Part shown: one piece after another, positions 7,321 to 8,738 of the stretch | Numbering within the stretch: position 1 is the first letter of the stretch | How the letters are laid out: each line of letters begins with the position of its first letter | Source of the DNA: an uncultured bacterium | Lineage (GTDB): Bacteria; Patescibacteriota; Minisyncoccia; Phycocordibacterales; UBA9973 | DNA: 8,738 bases | Direction of reading: 5' to 3' | NCBI GenBank assembly: GCA_903891365.1 | Contig: CAITEG010000005.1 | Location: 1-8,738, forward strand | Translations under genes and position numbers: made by a program | Notes under the pieces: generated by a model | Database searches by the model: none | Seen by the model: the letters and a program-made list of their open reading frames with translations, nothing else | Told to the model about the DNA's origin: nothing

Positions 7321-7959
7321 TTATACTTCTTCTTCCTTCCCTATTTCTAATCTTTTAAATAAAATATTATCTTCTTTTAGAATTGTTTCTGGAATTTTCC
7401 AGACAAACCCTGCAAAGTCTTGCATTATCGCATCATGAACAGGAAAACAAATTCTAGGACGAATATTTTTAGCAAACTCTATCGCATCCTTCATCTTCAT
7501 CCAAGGACCCGCAACAGGAAGAGCTAATATATCGACGTCTGAATCTGGATAATTAAATGCATCACCTCCATAACACAAATCATCTATCATGTACCCAGTA
7601 TTTTGTACTTTCCCGAAATCTTCATATATTTCTGCGTGAACATTACCAAAACCAGAAATAACAACCCCTTTAATTTCATATTTTTCTCCTTCTTCCACTT
7701 TTACATAAGGAATATTCTCACCACCAAGAATTTCACCAACAGCAGTATTTGTTATAACAAGGGCTTTCGGATTATTCTCCAAAACTTTTTTTAATGATTC
7801 TATATGAAGATGATCTCCATGTTCATGGGTAATCAAGACTACATCAATATTTATTTCAACCATTTGAAGCGTAGAAAAAGCACCAGGATCAGTCATAATC
7901 CTTACCCCCTCTTTCGGTTCAGCCACGAAACAACAATGACCTAATTTTTTAATCTTCAT
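7321..7959 (-). CDS. UlaG-like metallo-beta-lactamase-fold hydrolase
   Basis: This 212-residue protein belongs to the COG2220/UlaG-like branch of the metallo-beta-lactamase superfamily. All metal ligands are visible: THEHGDH with H45, H47, D49 and H50, then H108 (NVHAE), D133 (GGDAF) and H175 (PVHDA). The start LGHCCF followed by MTDPG (22-26) is typical of the branch. Metal-dependent hydrolysis is therefore expected, but members cleave very different substrates (sugar lactones, phosphodiesters, N-acyl phospholipids), so no specific reaction is assigned. It has no signal peptide and is presumably cytoplasmic. It starts its transcription unit after the ileS hairpin, with an extended -10 element 6 bases before the ATG. 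An AAAGG run lies only one base from the ATG, too close to act as a Shine-Dalgarno site. recO follows after one base. Confidence 0.92.
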   Translation of the reverse strand: MKIKKLGHCCFVAEPKEGVRIMTDPGAFSTLQMVEINIDVVLITHEHGDHLHIESLKKVLENNPKALVITNTAVGEILGGENIPYVKVEEGEKYEIKGVVISGFGNVHAEIYEDFGKVQNTGYMIDDLCYGGDAFNYPDSDVDILALPVAGPWMKMKDAIEFAKNIRPRICFPVHDAIMQDFAGFVWKIPETILKEDNILFKRLEIGKEEEV

Positions 7960-7965
7960 ACCTTT

Positions 7966-7974
7966 ATTTTACCA
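7966..7974 (-). promoter_or_regulatory. Extended -10 promoter, probably leaderless, for the MBL-fold gene
   Basis: The minus strand reads TGG-TAAAAT, five of six to the -10 consensus plus the extended TG, with exactly 6 bases to the ATG at 7959, so +1 would be the A of the start codon. It lies between the ileS hairpin and the gene, where a promoter is needed. No good -35 hexamer is seen 16-18 bases upstream. Confidence 0.6.
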
Positions 7975-7985
7975 TATTCTTAAAC

Positions 7986-8021
7986 AATAAATAAACCCTG
8001 CAAATGCAAGGTTTATTTATT
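7986..8021 (-). terminator. Hairpin terminator after ileS
   Basis: The arms 7986-8002 and 8005-8021 pair over 17 positions with one C-A mismatch (7998 with 8009). The central bases are TGCA repeated around AA, so the real loop is probably opened slightly. The outer stem is all A-T (AATAAATAAA with TTTATTTATT) and the inner part has the G-C pairs. On the minus strand the 3' side is T-rich (TTTATTTATTGTTT). It begins 10 bases after the ileS stop. It is weaker in G+C than the glyS terminator but well placed. The near-symmetric stem could work in both directions. Confidence 0.72.
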
Positions 8022-8031
8022 TTATTAAAAA

Positions 8032-8738
8032 TTATTTCAATATGTTTAGAGTGAAAATTAAACCGTCTATTTTAACTTCAATTCCACTATTTTCTTTGAT
8101 TTGTATGTCTTTTGAGCCCACAGCTTTTAGTAAGTCAGTTTTAAACTTCTCCACTAAATCTTGACCTTCTTTAGAAGTAGCAATCTCAAGCTCTACCATA
8201 TCACTTGGGCTAAGACCATTTTTCTTTCTCATATCCTGAATAGCACGAACGAGTTCACGGTAGTTCCCCTCTTGTTTGAGTTCTGCGGTTATATGAGTAT
8301 CAAGTTCTACTTTCTTTTCTTCCCCGTTTATTATTTTTATTTCCTTAACATTTAATTCATCTTTTACTATCTCAAAAAATTCTTCTTTTAATTCATACCC
8401 TGTGAGATTTAAACTCTGCAATGGCTGGCGAACAGGAAAACCTTCTTTTTGTCTTTTTTGTAAACCAAGAGTTACAACTTCACGAACTTCTTCCATTTCT
8501 TTTAATATCTTTTCGTTCACCTCTCCAGCAACAGGCCAAGATATAAGGTGCACACTTTCCAAGTCTGATTCATTTTTTAACTTCTGCCAGATATCTTCTG
8601 CGGCAAAAGGTGCGAATGGGGCCATAAGTTTAACTAAAGTTTTAAGTACATAGTATAAGGTTGCCCTTGCTTCCACATCTCCATCCTTTAGTCTTTCACG
8701 TGAGCGACGAACATACCAAGTAGAAAGATCATCCATAA
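8032..8738 (-). CDS. ileS: Isoleucyl-tRNA synthetase, C-terminal part (5' end outside window)
   Basis: Only the last ~234 residues are visible; the frame is open to the right edge, so the first visible methionine is internal. The fragment opens with DDLSTWYVRRSRERL, the hallmark of the IleRS anticodon-binding domain (the equivalent in other IleRS is LSNWYVRRSR). It continues with LMAPFAPFAAEDIWQ, found in IleRS/ValRS/LeuRS. The last part, with the FPVRQPL stretch, ELDTHITAELKQEGNYRELVRAIQDMRKKNGL and a beta-rich end, matches the C-terminal domain of the eukaryote-like type 2 IleRS. There is no cysteine, so the C-terminal zinc finger of type 1 enzymes such as that of E. coli is absent. Type 2 enzymes are as a class often insensitive to mupirocin, but the catalytic domain is out of view. 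A hairpin terminator follows the TAA. Confidence 0.93.
   Translation of the reverse strand, partial: MDDLSTWYVRRSRERLKDGDVEARATLYYVLKTLVKLMAPFAPFAAEDIWQKLKNESDLESVHLISWPVAGEVNEKILKEMEEVREVVTLGLQKRQKEGFPVRQPLQSLNLTGYELKEEFFEIVKDELNVKEIKIINGEEKKVELDTHITAELKQEGNYRELVRAIQDMRKKNGLSPSDMVELEIATSKEGQDLVEKFKTDLLKAVGSKDIQIKENSGIEVKIDGLIFTLNILK

Noticed and set aside
7320..7325. Perfect TATAAT directly before the recO ATG.
   Set aside because: The spacing is zero, so +1 would fall inside the recO coding region; the bases are the end of the MBL-fold gene, its stop codon and the one-base gap.
8032..8738. Reading the right-hand fragment as valyl-tRNA synthetase.
   Set aside because: The WYVRRSR signature and the ELDTHITAEL-type C-terminal domain point to IleRS; the ValRS C-terminal coiled coil is absent.
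1..8738. UGA recoded to glycine, as in Gracilibacteria and Absconditabacteria.
   Set aside because: All visible frames are full-length under the standard code with no in-frame UGA. The lack of UGA stops among seven genes is also expected from a low G+C genome.
1..8738. CRISPR array, tRNA, riboswitch, T-box, insertion sequence or toxin-antitoxin pair.
   Set aside because: I saw no repeated spacer pattern, cloverleaf, transposase or terminal repeats, and the intergenic gaps (at most about 70 bases) are filled by terminators and -10 elements.

Overview
The window is a compact, A+T-rich bacterial segment in which all eight genes lie on the minus strand. The longest gap between genes is about 70 bases, so there is no gene-free stretch over 300 bases. 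The organism looks like a member of the Candidate Phyla Radiation (Patescibacteria, perhaps Parcubacteria-like). The grounds are dense packing, short or minimal versions of housekeeping genes (RecO of 194 residues), a type-2-like IleRS, an alpha2-type GlyRS, a MetRS with an RMSKT signature, and a large membrane-anchored protein of Ig-like repeats. This placement is inference; no rRNA or marker tree is available. Six of the seven visible stops are TAA and one is TAG. No reading frame needs UGA as glycine, so the Gracilibacteria/Absconditabacteria code is not indicated.

In the direction of transcription (right to left) the layout is: (1) the 3' end of ileS, ended by a hairpin at 7986-8021; (2) a block running from a UlaG-like metallo-beta-lactamase-fold protein through recO and a 624-residue membrane-anchored surface protein to glyS, ended by a very strong intrinsic terminator at 3502-3537 that begins inside the glyS stop codon; (3) a block of an M16 zinc protease, an AI-2E/PerM family membrane protein and metG, which runs off the left edge. 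Three aminoacyl-tRNA synthetases (Ile, Gly, Met) therefore sit in 8.7 kb among DNA-repair, proteolysis and envelope genes. This looks like a housekeeping neighbourhood, not a mobile or defence island.

The most interesting signal is in the start regions. Five genes (the MBL-fold gene, the surface protein, glyS, the M16 protease and the AI-2E gene) have no usable Shine-Dalgarno sequence. Each instead carries an extended -10 element, TGN followed by a TATAAT-like hexamer, ending exactly 6 or 7 bases before the ATG. That spacing would put transcription initiation on or next to the A of the start codon, meaning leaderless mRNAs. The two remaining genes with a visible start (recO and metG) lack this element at that distance. 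Instead both begin at an identical TAA-T-ATG junction, one base after the stop of the gene before, which suggests translational coupling. Together these suggest a simple local rule: leaderless first genes and stop-start coupled followers. No mobile element, CRISPR array, tRNA, riboswitch or obvious new enzymatic system was seen.
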